Shown here piece after piece: positions 45,725 through 53,717 of a stretch of DNA of 63,115 nt. The notes beneath the pieces are model-generated. The model ran no database searches and was not told where the DNA came from. It saw only the letters and a program-made list of their open reading frames with translations. Origin of the DNA: Lachnospiraceae bacterium (GTDB lineage Bacteria; Bacillota; Clostridia; Lachnospirales; Lachnospiraceae); the NCBI GenBank assembly GCA_017478245.1, contig JAFVDW010000047.1:1-63115 (forward strand), given 5' to 3'. The position numbers were made by a program, and so were the translations under genes. Within the stretch, counting starts at the first letter, position 1, and every line of letters begins with the position of its first letter.

Positions 45725-47476
45725 CTATGATACCGCAAACTGACTGTTATAAAGATTTGCGTAAAATCCATTTTGTGCCAACAGGCTCTCGTGATCACCC
45801 TGTTCGATGATATTACCGTCCTTCATCACCAGTATTACATCCGCCTCCTGAATGGTGGACAGGCGATGTGCTACGATAAAGCTGGTTCTACCCTCCATCA
45901 TTTTTGCAAAAGCATTCTGTATCTTAAGCTCCGTTCTTGTATCAATAGAGGAGGTTGCCTCGTCCAGAATCAACATGGGCGGCAGACATAACATGACACG
46001 GGCAATGCAGAGCAACTGTTTCTGCCCCTGAGATAAGCCATCTCCATCCTCCGTGATGATCGTGTCATAACCCTTGGGCAATCGTTTGATAAAGCTGTGG
46101 GCATGCGCTGCCTGCGCCGCTGCAAGCACCTCCTCCTCCGTTGCCTCCGGTTTTCCCATCCGAATGTTATCTCTTATAGTACCGCTTTTCAACCAAGTCT
46201 CCTGCAACACCATACCATAATTGGTACGCAGGCTGCCGCGGGTCATCGCTCTGATATCCGTGCCATCCACGCAGATTGCTCCCTCATTCACATCGTAAAA
46301 CCGCATGAGCAGATTGATTACCGTCGTCTTACCGCAGCCTGTAGGTCCTACGATTGCCACCCTCTGTCCCGGCTTCACAGACAGATTAAAATCCTGAATC
46401 AGTTTCTTGTCAGGCACATACTGAAAATATACATGAGACAGTTCTACATTGCCCTGTGCGTCTGTAAGCACTCTTGCATCCTCCGCATCCGGAGTCTGAG
46501 GTTCCTGCTCGATCAGATCAAAAATTCGTGCTGCGCACACAATCGCGTTCTGCAGCTCCGTGATCACCCCGGAAATCTCATTAAAGGGCTTGGTGTAATG
46601 ATTCGCATAACTCAAAAAACAGGACAGCCGTCCCACACTGATTCCGCCTCTGATTGCAACAAAAGCGCCAAAAATTCCCACCCCCGCATACACCAGACTG
46701 TTGACAAATCGTGTCGCCGGATTTGTCAGAGAAGAGAAAAAGGTGGCATTCAGGGAACACTTCTGTAATCTCTGATTGATCTCTGCAAACTGCTCTTTCA
46801 CCTGTTCCTCTCTGGAGAAGGTCTTTACAATCTTCTGATTTCCTACCATTTCTTCCACTAAAGCAGTCTGCTCCGCTCTAGTTTCAGACTGTTCCTTGAA
46901 CATAACAAACGTTTTCGTGGCAATAAATTTCGCCACCAGAAAAGAGACAGGCGTGATACATACCACCACCAGTGTGATGGGCACATTGGTGACAAGCATA
47001 AAGCCCAGCGTTCCAAAGATTGTAAGCACTCCCGTAAACAACTGTGTAAAGCCCATCAGCAGACCGTCTGCAAAGGTATCCACATCCGCAATCACACGAC
47101 TCACAATACTTCCGTATGACTGGGTATCCAAATATTTCAATGGTAAAATCTGTAGCTTACGGAATACATCCTCTCTGATATCCCGAATCACATGATATGT
47201 AATATAATTGTTGCAGGTGTTCATCACCCACTGCGCCACCGCAGTCACCACCATCACAATACCGATTTTCTTTAAAATTGCCAACACGCCCGGCAAATCT
47301 ACCTGCCCTTTACCCACAATCATATCCACCGCATTTCCTGTGAGAATTGGAATATACAAAGTAAGCGTGACCGTCACTGCTGCAAGAATCAGAGAGCAGA
47401 GCACAATGAGTCGGTATTTTTTGATATAGTTTAGAATCTTTCCAAGCGTCTCCCGCTGTACATTCTTTTTCTCCAT
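45725..47476 (-). CDS. ABC exporter subunit with consensus catalytic site
   Basis: The 583-residue half-transporter has six membrane helices (~20-310) and an ATPase domain with Walker A 'GPTGCGKTT', signature 'LSQGQKQLLCIA' and Walker B 'LILDEATSSID' with the catalytic Glu. It starts 3 bases after the partner gene and should form a heterodimeric multidrug/lipid-type exporter with it. The substrate cannot be told from sequence. The gene is followed by a 70-base gap with no clear terminator. Confidence 0.93.
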   Translation of the reverse strand: MEKKNVQRETLGKILNYIKKYRLIVLCSLILAAVTVTLTLYIPILTGNAVDMIVGKGQVDLPGVLAILKKIGIVMVVTAVAQWVMNTCNNYITYHVIRDIREDVFRKLQILPLKYLDTQSYGSIVSRVIADVDTFADGLLMGFTQLFTGVLTIFGTLGFMLVTNVPITLVVVCITPVSFLVAKFIATKTFVMFKEQSETRAEQTALVEEMVGNQKIVKTFSREEQVKEQFAEINQRLQKCSLNATFFSSLTNPATRFVNSLVYAGVGIFGAFVAIRGGISVGRLSCFLSYANHYTKPFNEISGVITELQNAIVCAARIFDLIEQEPQTPDAEDARVLTDAQGNVELSHVYFQYVPDKKLIQDFNLSVKPGQRVAIVGPTGCGKTTVINLLMRFYDVNEGAICVDGTDIRAMTRGSLRTNYGMVLQETWLKSGTIRDNIRMGKPEATEEEVLAAAQAAHAHSFIKRLPKGYDTIITEDGDGLSQGQKQLLCIARVMLCLPPMLILDEATSSIDTRTELKIQNAFAKMMEGRTSFIVAHRLSTIQEADVILVMKDGNIIEQGDHESLLAQNGFYANLYNSQFAVS

Positions 47477-47479
47477 TTT

Positions 47480-49216
47480 CTACTCCACCTTCTTCTTTTC
47501 TTGTGCGCCCTGTGAATAATAGATTTCCTGATATACTTCACAACCCTTCAACAGTTCATCATGCGTGCCGATACCTACAATCTCACCGTCATCCAACACA
47601 ATGATCTTATCCGCATGCCTGATGGACGAAGCCCGCTGAGATACAATAAAGGTCGTCGTATTCTTGATACTGTGGAGCGCAATGCGTAACTTGGCATCCG
47701 TGGCATAGTCAAGGGCAGAAGCGCTGTCATCTAAGATTAAAATATCCGGCTGTCTCACCAAGGCTCTCGCAATCGTCAGACGTTGTCTCTGACCTCCCGA
47801 TAGATTCTTACCGTTCTGGGCAATTTCAGCATCTAATTTCCCCACCTTGCCTTCCACGACCTCTCTCGCCTGTGCAAGATCGATTGCACGCCACAGTTCC
47901 TCGTCTGTGGCGTCCTCCTTGCCCCACAGCAGATTACTGCGAATCGTTCCCTTGAACAACACTGCCTTCTGGGGAACGACACCTATGCGTCTTCGCAGCT
48001 CCTCCTCCGGAATCTCCCGAATATCCTTTCCATCCAGATAAATAGCTCCTTCTGTCACCGGATAAAAATTCGGTATCAGATTCACCAGAGAAGACTTTCC
48101 GGAACCGGTTCCGCCGATAATCCCCACCGTCTCTCCGCGATTCACTGTAAAGCTCATATCATGCAAGGTCTCCGCTCCCGCACCGCTATAGGTGAGTGAT
48201 ACATGCGCAAAGTGCAGAAAAGCCGGTGTGTCGGATTCTATCTCCTTCGTTCCGGCATTTACACTCACCGGCTCCTCCTTGATATCAAATACTGCTGCCA
48301 CACGGTCTGCCGAAGCAAACGCCTTCGTCACAGCAATAATCAGATTTGCGAGCTTCACCAGTTCCACCAATATCTGAGACATATAATTGATGATTGCCAC
48401 CACTTCTCCCTGGGTAAGCACACCTGCATCCACCTGAAGCGCTCCCGTATAAATCAGTGCAATAACCGCTCCATTCACACACACATAGGTAATGGGGTTC
48501 ATACAGGCACTGATTTTGCCCACGAATATCTGCAGAGCAGACAGATTGCGATTGCTCTCCACAAATCGTTCCTCTTCCCTTTGCTCCTGATGGAAAGCGC
48601 GGATCACACGCACACCGGTGAGATTCTCTCTGGTAATTCCCAATACCTTATCTAACCGTTCCTGCACCTTTTTATACAACGGAATCGTATAAAACATGAT
48701 GCCAAATACGACTATGGCAAGCAGGGGAATCGCCACCACAAATATCAGTGCACTCTTCACATCAATGGTGAATGCCATAACCATTGCCCCCAGCACAATA
48801 ATCGGGGAGCGAAGAAAAAGGCGCAGCACCAGATTCACCCCCGCCTGAATCTGATTGATATCACTGGTCATACGGGTAATCATGGTGGAGGTGCCCGCCT
48901 TATCCATACTGGTAAAGCTCAAGTCCTCTATGTAATCAAACAACACCTGACGCAATCTGGTGGAAAAGCCTACTGCAGCTTTCGCTGCAAAATACTGTGC
49001 AGTGATGGAAAAACCAAGCCCCACCGCCGCAAGCAGCAGCAGGCAAAGTCCCATTCTCAGGATATAACCTGTATCTGAACTGGCAATACCATAATCGATG
49101 ATATTCGCCATCACCAAGGGCACCAGAAGCTCAAAAAAAGCCTCAAACAGCTTAAACAGCGGTGCCAACACTGTCTCCTTGCGATAATCCTTTAAATAAA
49201 CCAACAACCTTTTCAT
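47480..49216 (-). CDS. ABC exporter subunit with degenerate catalytic site
   Basis: The 578-residue half-transporter has six helices, Walker A 'GGTGSGKSS', a normal signature 'LSGGQRQRLTIA', but Walker B 'LILDDSASALD', in which the catalytic Glu is Asp. In heterodimeric exporters such as TmrAB or BmrCD one subunit characteristically carries this change, making one of the two ATP sites non-catalytic. It is the first gene of the pair. It lies downstream of the phosphopantetheinyl transferase on the same strand. Confidence 0.93.
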   Translation of the reverse strand: MKRLLVYLKDYRKETVLAPLFKLFEAFFELLVPLVMANIIDYGIASSDTGYILRMGLCLLLLAAVGLGFSITAQYFAAKAAVGFSTRLRQVLFDYIEDLSFTSMDKAGTSTMITRMTSDINQIQAGVNLVLRLFLRSPIIVLGAMVMAFTIDVKSALIFVVAIPLLAIVVFGIMFYTIPLYKKVQERLDKVLGITRENLTGVRVIRAFHQEQREEERFVESNRNLSALQIFVGKISACMNPITYVCVNGAVIALIYTGALQVDAGVLTQGEVVAIINYMSQILVELVKLANLIIAVTKAFASADRVAAVFDIKEEPVSVNAGTKEIESDTPAFLHFAHVSLTYSGAGAETLHDMSFTVNRGETVGIIGGTGSGKSSLVNLIPNFYPVTEGAIYLDGKDIREIPEEELRRRIGVVPQKAVLFKGTIRSNLLWGKEDATDEELWRAIDLAQAREVVEGKVGKLDAEIAQNGKNLSGGQRQRLTIARALVRQPDILILDDSASALDYATDAKLRIALHSIKNTTTFIVSQRASSIRHADKIIVLDDGEIVGIGTHDELLKGCEVYQEIYYSQGAQEKKKVE

Positions 49217-49265
49217 ACTGATTCTTCTCCGTTATATGTTCCTTCCCTCTATCGCCATCCCATGC

Positions 49266-49997
49266 TCAATCTCCTACACAAATGGCTATGTACATATCGT
49301 CCTTCCGATATTCCTCCCAATGGATACCGCACCGTTCACCGAACAGATTCCTATCCAAAGCTCTGAGCACACCATCTCCCGCAAGCTTTCCATAAGCTTC
49401 CTTTCTGGTCCAGGCACGATAAAAAAAATCTGCTCTCTCCTTTTCTGCAAGCAACTGCCAGCTCCTCTTTTCCTCCTCCGAGAAAAAACGCTCTACCATG
49501 CCATTAGGCAAGATATTTCTGACACACTGTATATCCGCCCCAACCTGCCGCTCACTCACAACGCAGAGCACGCTCCCCGCCGAATGAGAGATACTGAAAA
49601 AAAGCGGAACATCCGCAAAATAAGGCTTTCCATGTTCCCCATACCGGTAATGAATGTCCAGGGGAAAGCGCCCATCCTCTGCCAACTCCTTTATAGGTAT
49701 CTCCAACAGTCCGTCTCGCTCATTCCCTTGCAGGTCATCCCCCTTGTCCGTATTCGCTCTTTTCCGCTCCTCAACATAATCCGCCACCGCCCTCTGTATC
49801 AAAAGTCCCGCCGCCAAGCTCTCCCTCCAAGCTCCGGCTTGCTTCTTTCCTTCCAGCTTCTGCCGTCTGTCAGCATCCACCTTCCGGCACGCCGCTTCCG
49901 CCAAGGCTTGTTTACTGATGCCCTCCCAAGGTTCCTGCACAGAAGTTATGTAACGCTTTATATAAAAATGTTCTGCCGGATTCTCCATTTCTGCCAA
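49266..49997 (-). CDS. 4'-phosphopantetheinyl transferase, Sfp type
   Basis: The ~243-residue protein has the family's 'FFSISHSAG', 'VGADIQCV' and 'RAWTRKEAYGK' motifs. It would attach phosphopantetheine from CoA to carrier proteins. The metal-binding motif reads GADIQ where GxDIE is usual, so the second acidic ligand is a Gln. This variant occurs in the family, but activity is not certain. The start is either the TTG at 49997 or the ATG at 49988. No polyketide or NRPS gene is in the window. Confidence 0.88.
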   Translation of the reverse strand: MAEMENPAEHFYIKRYITSVQEPWEGISKQALAEAACRKVDADRRQKLEGKKQAGAWRESLAAGLLIQRAVADYVEERKRANTDKGDDLQGNERDGLLEIPIKELAEDGRFPLDIHYRYGEHGKPYFADVPLFFSISHSAGSVLCVVSERQVGADIQCVRNILPNGMVERFFSEEEKRSWQLLAEKERADFFYRAWTRKEAYGKLAGDGVLRALDRNLFGERCGIHWEEYRKDDMYIAICVGD

Positions 49998-50098
49998 TTT
50001 CCCACGTTCCCTTCAAACCTTACCGCAAAATACATAAAACAGAGTAGAACACCCCGGAGGCTGACCTACCCTGCCATATTTTCATACAGTATTTTCTT

Positions 50099-51361
50099 CT
50101 AATTCTTCAACGGGTCCTTGTAAAATTCTACGAATTCCTCGTAGCCTTCCTTTGTCAACTGCTCCTTCTGGAACTTTTTATTCTTGTTCATGCGTGCCAC
50201 CAATATCTGTGCACCTTCCCTGCGCGCCTCCTGTGCCTGCGCGATCACCTTACACAGTGCCTCACCAGCCACGCCCTTCTCAATCAGATAAGCAATTTTT
50301 TTCGGACTGGCAGGTACCTGAAAACCGCTTTCCATCAGCAACAGGATAATACGCTCAAATCCAATGGAGAAGCCACATGCCGGCACATCCTTACCGGTGA
50401 ACTTGCCCACCATTTTATCATACCTGCCACCGCCACCGCAGCTTCCGCCAAACTCAGGCATAGCAATTTCAAAAATGGTTCCTGTATAGTAAGACATACC
50501 GCGCACCAGTGTCGCATCAAATACAATTTCAAAATCTGAAGCTTTCGTAGCGCTCACACTATCCATAATCTCTTCCAAATTTTCTGCCACATCCGGCTCC
50601 AGGAACTCACCCAGGGTATCCGCCAAATACTGCACGCCATTCTCCGCCTGCTCCAAACCTTTGAACAGATTCAGATATCTGTCTACAGCTTCCTTCGCAA
50701 ACCCATTCTCCAAAAGCTCTGCTTCCACGCCGGCAAGCCCAATCTTGTCCATTTTATCCAAGGTAATGAACACACTGTCATAGGCTGCTTCCGCGAAACC
50801 GCTATATGCCGCCATCGCCTTTAAAATGCGTCTCTCATTGATACGAATCTGGAAGTTCTTAAAACCCAGCTTGCCCAAAGTAGTGGTAGTCGCCAGAATC
50901 AGCTCAATCTCTGCCAGATTGGAGGGCTCTCCCAAAATATCAATATCACATTGCATAAACTGACGGTATCTGCCCCTCTGGGGTCTGTCCGCTCTCCACA
51001 CATTGCCCATCTGTAATGCCTTAAAGGGACTGGGCAATACTGCCGCATTGTTGGAATAATAGCGCACCAACGGAACCGTCAGGTCATAGCGCAGACCCGA
51101 ATCTACCACTTCCTCCTCCGTGGCAGCCGCCTCCACATTCAACTTCTCTCCGCGCTTTAAGATTTTAAAAATCAATTTCTCATTGTCGCCGCCCTGTTTA
51201 TTGGTCAAGTTCGCAATATTCTCCACACAGGGAGTCTCAATGGATGTAAATCCAAACTTTCCGTAGGTTTCCTTAATCACGCCTATGACATAATCGCGAA
51301 TCTGCATCTCCTGGGGCAAAATATCCTTCATACCTGTAGTCGGTTTCTTACTAAGTGCCAT
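50099..51361 (-). CDS. hisS: Histidyl-tRNA synthetase
   Basis: The 420-residue class II synthetase begins 'MALSKKPTTGMKDILP' and has motif 2 'GNVWRADRPQRGRYRQFMQCDID', the HisRS signature 'LVRGMSYYTG' and motif 3 'GFSIGFERI', with a C-terminal anticodon domain. The ATG at 51361 has GAGGAG six bases before it. A good promoter stands right upstream, and no T-box leader is seen. hisS normally follows hemZ in Clostridia; here two plus-strand genes separate them. Confidence 0.96.
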   Translation of the reverse strand: MALSKKPTTGMKDILPQEMQIRDYVIGVIKETYGKFGFTSIETPCVENIANLTNKQGGDNEKLIFKILKRGEKLNVEAAATEEEVVDSGLRYDLTVPLVRYYSNNAAVLPSPFKALQMGNVWRADRPQRGRYRQFMQCDIDILGEPSNLAEIELILATTTTLGKLGFKNFQIRINERRILKAMAAYSGFAEAAYDSVFITLDKMDKIGLAGVEAELLENGFAKEAVDRYLNLFKGLEQAENGVQYLADTLGEFLEPDVAENLEEIMDSVSATKASDFEIVFDATLVRGMSYYTGTIFEIAMPEFGGSCGGGGRYDKMVGKFTGKDVPACGFSIGFERIILLLMESGFQVPASPKKIAYLIEKGVAGEALCKVIAQAQEARREGAQILVARMNKNKKFQKEQLTKEGYEEFVEFYKDPLKN

Positions 51362-51399
51362 TTTTTTCTCCTCGTTTTCCTTGTCTATCAACCACACTC

Positions 51400-51428
51400 A
51401 TTTTACTGATTCTTTCGCACGATGTCAA
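51400..51428 (-). promoter_or_regulatory. Sigma-A type promoter of hisS
   Basis: TTGACA (51423-51428) and TAAAAT (51400-51405) are 17 bases apart on minus, about 40 bases before the hisS ATG. It supplies hisS with its own transcription now that hemZ is not directly upstream. Confidence 0.8.
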
Positions 51429-51481
51429 GGTCTTGCGCAAACAGAAATAAACTCAAAAGCAACTCTCGCCACATACCATCG

Positions 51482-51539
51482 TGTATCCAAAAAGGATACA
51501 AAATTTTAATACATGAAAACGAAATTAAATTTATGTATT
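51482..51539. repeat. Two inverted repeats before the unknown plus-strand pair
   Basis: TGTATCC and GGATACA (51482-51488, 51494-51500) form a perfect 7-bp dyad around AAAAA. A second dyad, AATACAT and ATGTATT, spans 51508-51539. They lie 30-90 bases before the predicted -10 of the following gene, whose product has an XRE-like N-terminus, so they may be operators. Confidence 0.5.
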
Positions 51540-51571
51540 CAAAATGTGGGGTATTATTATATAAATCCTAA

Positions 51572-51580
51572 TGATATACT
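51572..51580 (+). promoter_or_regulatory. Extended -10 promoter of the unknown pair
   Basis: TGA directly before TATACT (51575-51580) gives an extended -10 on plus, 24 bases before the ATG at 51605, with AGGAGG at 51591-51596. No clear -35 is present. Confidence 0.5.
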
Positions 51581-51604
51581 GTGTATGAAAAGGAGGAAAA
51601 CACT

Positions 51605-53002
51605 ATGTTTCATATTGCAGACAACAAAGAAATCGGGTCATATTTAGACAAACTTATAATCCAAAAGTATACATACTATAGTCATTTTTGCAGAAGTTAC
51701 CTGGAAGCTGACGGCAAGACTGCGGATAATGTAGAGGTAAGAAATATGAGTAGACGCCTGTCCGGAATCATTCATGGACACAAGACCATACAGCTTTACG
51801 ACCTACCCATCTTTACAAAGTTGCTTGATGTGACCTGCGAGGATATTTTAAGCGCCGGAAAAAAAGCACTCCCGGTCACCAACAGACTTACCAACTATAT
51901 GATTGCAGCTTCAAAGGATGCGACGCTATGGGAACAATATATGCACACTGACGAGAGTTTAATCTTAAATTATGATGAATATGGGAAAAATATTTTAGAT
52001 TATATCATTAAGTTCAAAAATTATGACTTATTCAGATACTTAATAGATCATCATTATATTTGGCTGGTAGACGAGGCATGTGACAATTTTGCAAGAAAAA
52101 ACGGTGGATTCAGTTTTGCACCGGGCACAAGCATTAAGAGAAGAGATCTCTATACACAAGAGTTCCTCCATGTTGAATTCCGTGATTTCCATGAAGACGA
52201 TCACTCCAGGCACACTTTCTCTGCAAGGGTTGCGGAAACCGGTTTTGACAACATGATAAATGACGTTGTAAAGAATGACAGCTATCGAAGAAATTCCATT
52301 ATACTCGCCATCGAAAACGACGATATTGACATGCTGACCCGACTGCGCGCAAGAGAAGTCCTCTTATTGCATCAGGCAAATTATTATGTCAACACTTTTC
52401 TTGACGAACAGCCCTATGACAAAGCCATGTTGGAGCATATCGCCAACGCCTCCTGGCAGGTTTTAGATTATTTCACGGAGGAGTTTGAGGTTCCGGATGC
52501 ATTTGGAAACAATAACCCCTTTATGTTTCCCTACATAGAAATATTAATACAATTATTAGCGAAAAAAAATATTGATTACTTAGAAACGGTAATCACCCGG
52601 GCAATCAAGCATAACGAAAATGCTTATGATAAACTAAAAGAATTGCTTGACAAATCCATTGATTTTTTGGGAGATAGCTATCCCCAATTAGAATTAACAA
52701 AGGATATAAACTTACGAGAAAAACTTATGAGGGATGCTGCCCAAAACCTTTCCATCAAAACTGTAAGCAATTCGAGTAAACAGTCCATCAAAAATGTAAG
52801 CAATTCGAGTAAACAGTCCTTGATAGAATGGCATATAGTAAGCTTCAGGATGATATATCGTAATCCCTACGATGGTATCGTCACAAACATTATCCGCACA
52901 GACTGCGAGACATCAAGTCCTCGCATCACGAAGCTACTCAATGAGTTGAATGCTTCCTACGAAAGAATTTGCGCCATAAAACCACAATCAACTGAGAAAT
53001 AA
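51605..53002 (+). CDS. Unknown protein with XRE-like N-terminus and ankyrin-like segment
   Basis: I do not recognise this 465-residue protein as a named family. Residues ~8-86 resemble an enlarged XRE/Cro helix-turn-helix domain, ending 'LLDVTCEDILSAGK' as XRE domains do. Residues ~118-155 read like an ankyrin repeat ('DEYGKNILDYIIKFKNYDLF' then 'YLIDHH'). The middle is helical and charged, without membrane segments. Residues 383-404 are a tandem 11-residue repeat from a 33-base DNA duplication. The ATG has AGGAGG eight bases before it. The gene is on plus, A+T-rich and set between hemZ and hisS, which suggests an acquired cargo gene. It is followed after 20 bases by a membrane protein gene, probably in one operon. 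Confidence 0.85.
   Translation: MFHIADNKEIGSYLDKLIIQKYTYYSHFCRSYLEADGKTADNVEVRNMSRRLSGIIHGHKTIQLYDLPIFTKLLDVTCEDILSAGKKALPVTNRLTNYMIAASKDATLWEQYMHTDESLILNYDEYGKNILDYIIKFKNYDLFRYLIDHHYIWLVDEACDNFARKNGGFSFAPGTSIKRRDLYTQEFLHVEFRDFHEDDHSRHTFSARVAETGFDNMINDVVKNDSYRRNSIILAIENDDIDMLTRLRAREVLLLHQANYYVNTFLDEQPYDKAMLEHIANASWQVLDYFTEEFEVPDAFGNNNPFMFPYIEILIQLLAKKNIDYLETVITRAIKHNENAYDKLKELLDKSIDFLGDSYPQLELTKDINLREKLMRDAAQNLSIKTVSNSSKQSIKNVSNSSKQSLIEWHIVSFRMIYRNPYDGIVTNIIRTDCETSSPRITKLLNELNASYERICAIKPQSTEK
52751..52816 (+). repeat. Tandem 33-base repeat inside the unknown gene
   Basis: Units 52751-52783 and 52784-52816 differ at one base of 33 (ACT versus AAT). They encode 'SIKTVSNSSKQ' and 'SIKNVSNSSKQ'. 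The near identity implies a recent in-frame duplication or slippage site. Confidence 0.9.
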
Positions 53003-53022
53003 CAAAAGAAGGAGCGTTGCAC

Positions 53023-53640
53023 ATGGAATCTAACGACATCAAAGTACTGCAAAACAAAATGCTATCCTTAAAAATAAATCTGATAATCAACAACATTATA
53101 ACCATCCTGTTAGTGTTGGCAATGATAATGCTGGCAATCTCATCCCATACAACTCCTCTGCGAAAAAATCGCTCTGCAACCCAAAGACTGACAGAGCTCA
53201 CCAACGCAATCCTGGACAGTTGTTGCCAAGTGGAGGACTGCGGAAATATGATTATTGCGGTATGGAATAACTCCATTTACAACAAAGAAGCCGCCAATAC
53301 TGATATGTACACCAGAGAGGACAACGGAACCGGTGCATTCTATGAAGACTTTAATGATGCTTTAGATAACCTGTTTCTCGACCCGGAGTTTGCCGGACAA
53401 ATAGATGCTATCAGGCTCCAACAACAAAACATTATCGCGCTGATGCGAGAAATGAATGATTTACAGGAAAACAATCAAGAAGTCTATGATGATTTAAAGA
53501 ACTATTATGAATGCTATATGCAATTTGCAGATATGGTGGTGCATCCCACCGGCAGCCTGAGTTCATTTTCTTCTGATTTTGATGAAGCAGATGAAAATAC
53601 AGTGCGCTATTATCGCAACATAATCCTATATACGGAATGA
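53023..53640 (+). CDS. Unknown single-pass membrane protein
   Basis: The 205-residue protein has one strong membrane helix at about residues 18-40 ('INLIINNIITILLVLAMIML') near its N-terminus, then ~165 mostly helical, acidic residues with four Cys ('LDSCCQVEDCG', 'YYECYM'). There is no signal-peptidase site; it looks like an anchored helical sensor-like or scaffold domain. The ATG at 53023 has AAGGAG eight bases upstream, 20 bases after the preceding unknown gene. No family is recognised. It ends 77 bases before the converging hemZ, with a hairpin between. Confidence 0.8.
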   Translation: MESNDIKVLQNKMLSLKINLIINNIITILLVLAMIMLAISSHTTPLRKNRSATQRLTELTNAILDSCCQVEDCGNMIIAVWNNSIYNKEAANTDMYTREDNGTGAFYEDFNDALDNLFLDPEFAGQIDAIRLQQQNIIALMREMNDLQENNQEVYDDLKNYYECYMQFADMVVHPTGSLSSFSSDFDEADENTVRYYRNIILYTE

Positions 53641-53661
53641 TACTTCCCAGACACTTAAAAG

Positions 53662-53703
53662 CCCTGCGCAACATGCTTCCACCATATCACATGCTGCGCA
53701 GGG
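53662..53703. terminator. Hairpin between the unknown pair and hemZ
   Basis: Arms 53662-53675 and 53690-53703 pair over 14 positions with one mismatch and a 14-base loop. There is little T after the stem on either strand. Its place between two converging genes fits a bidirectional terminator. Confidence 0.6.
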
Positions 53704-53717
53704 TATCTGCATCTGCA

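Noticed and set aside
51362-51604. T-box or other riboswitch before hisS
   Set aside because: The hisS promoter lies about 40 bases before its start, leaving no room for a T-box leader; no specifier or T-box sequence was seen.
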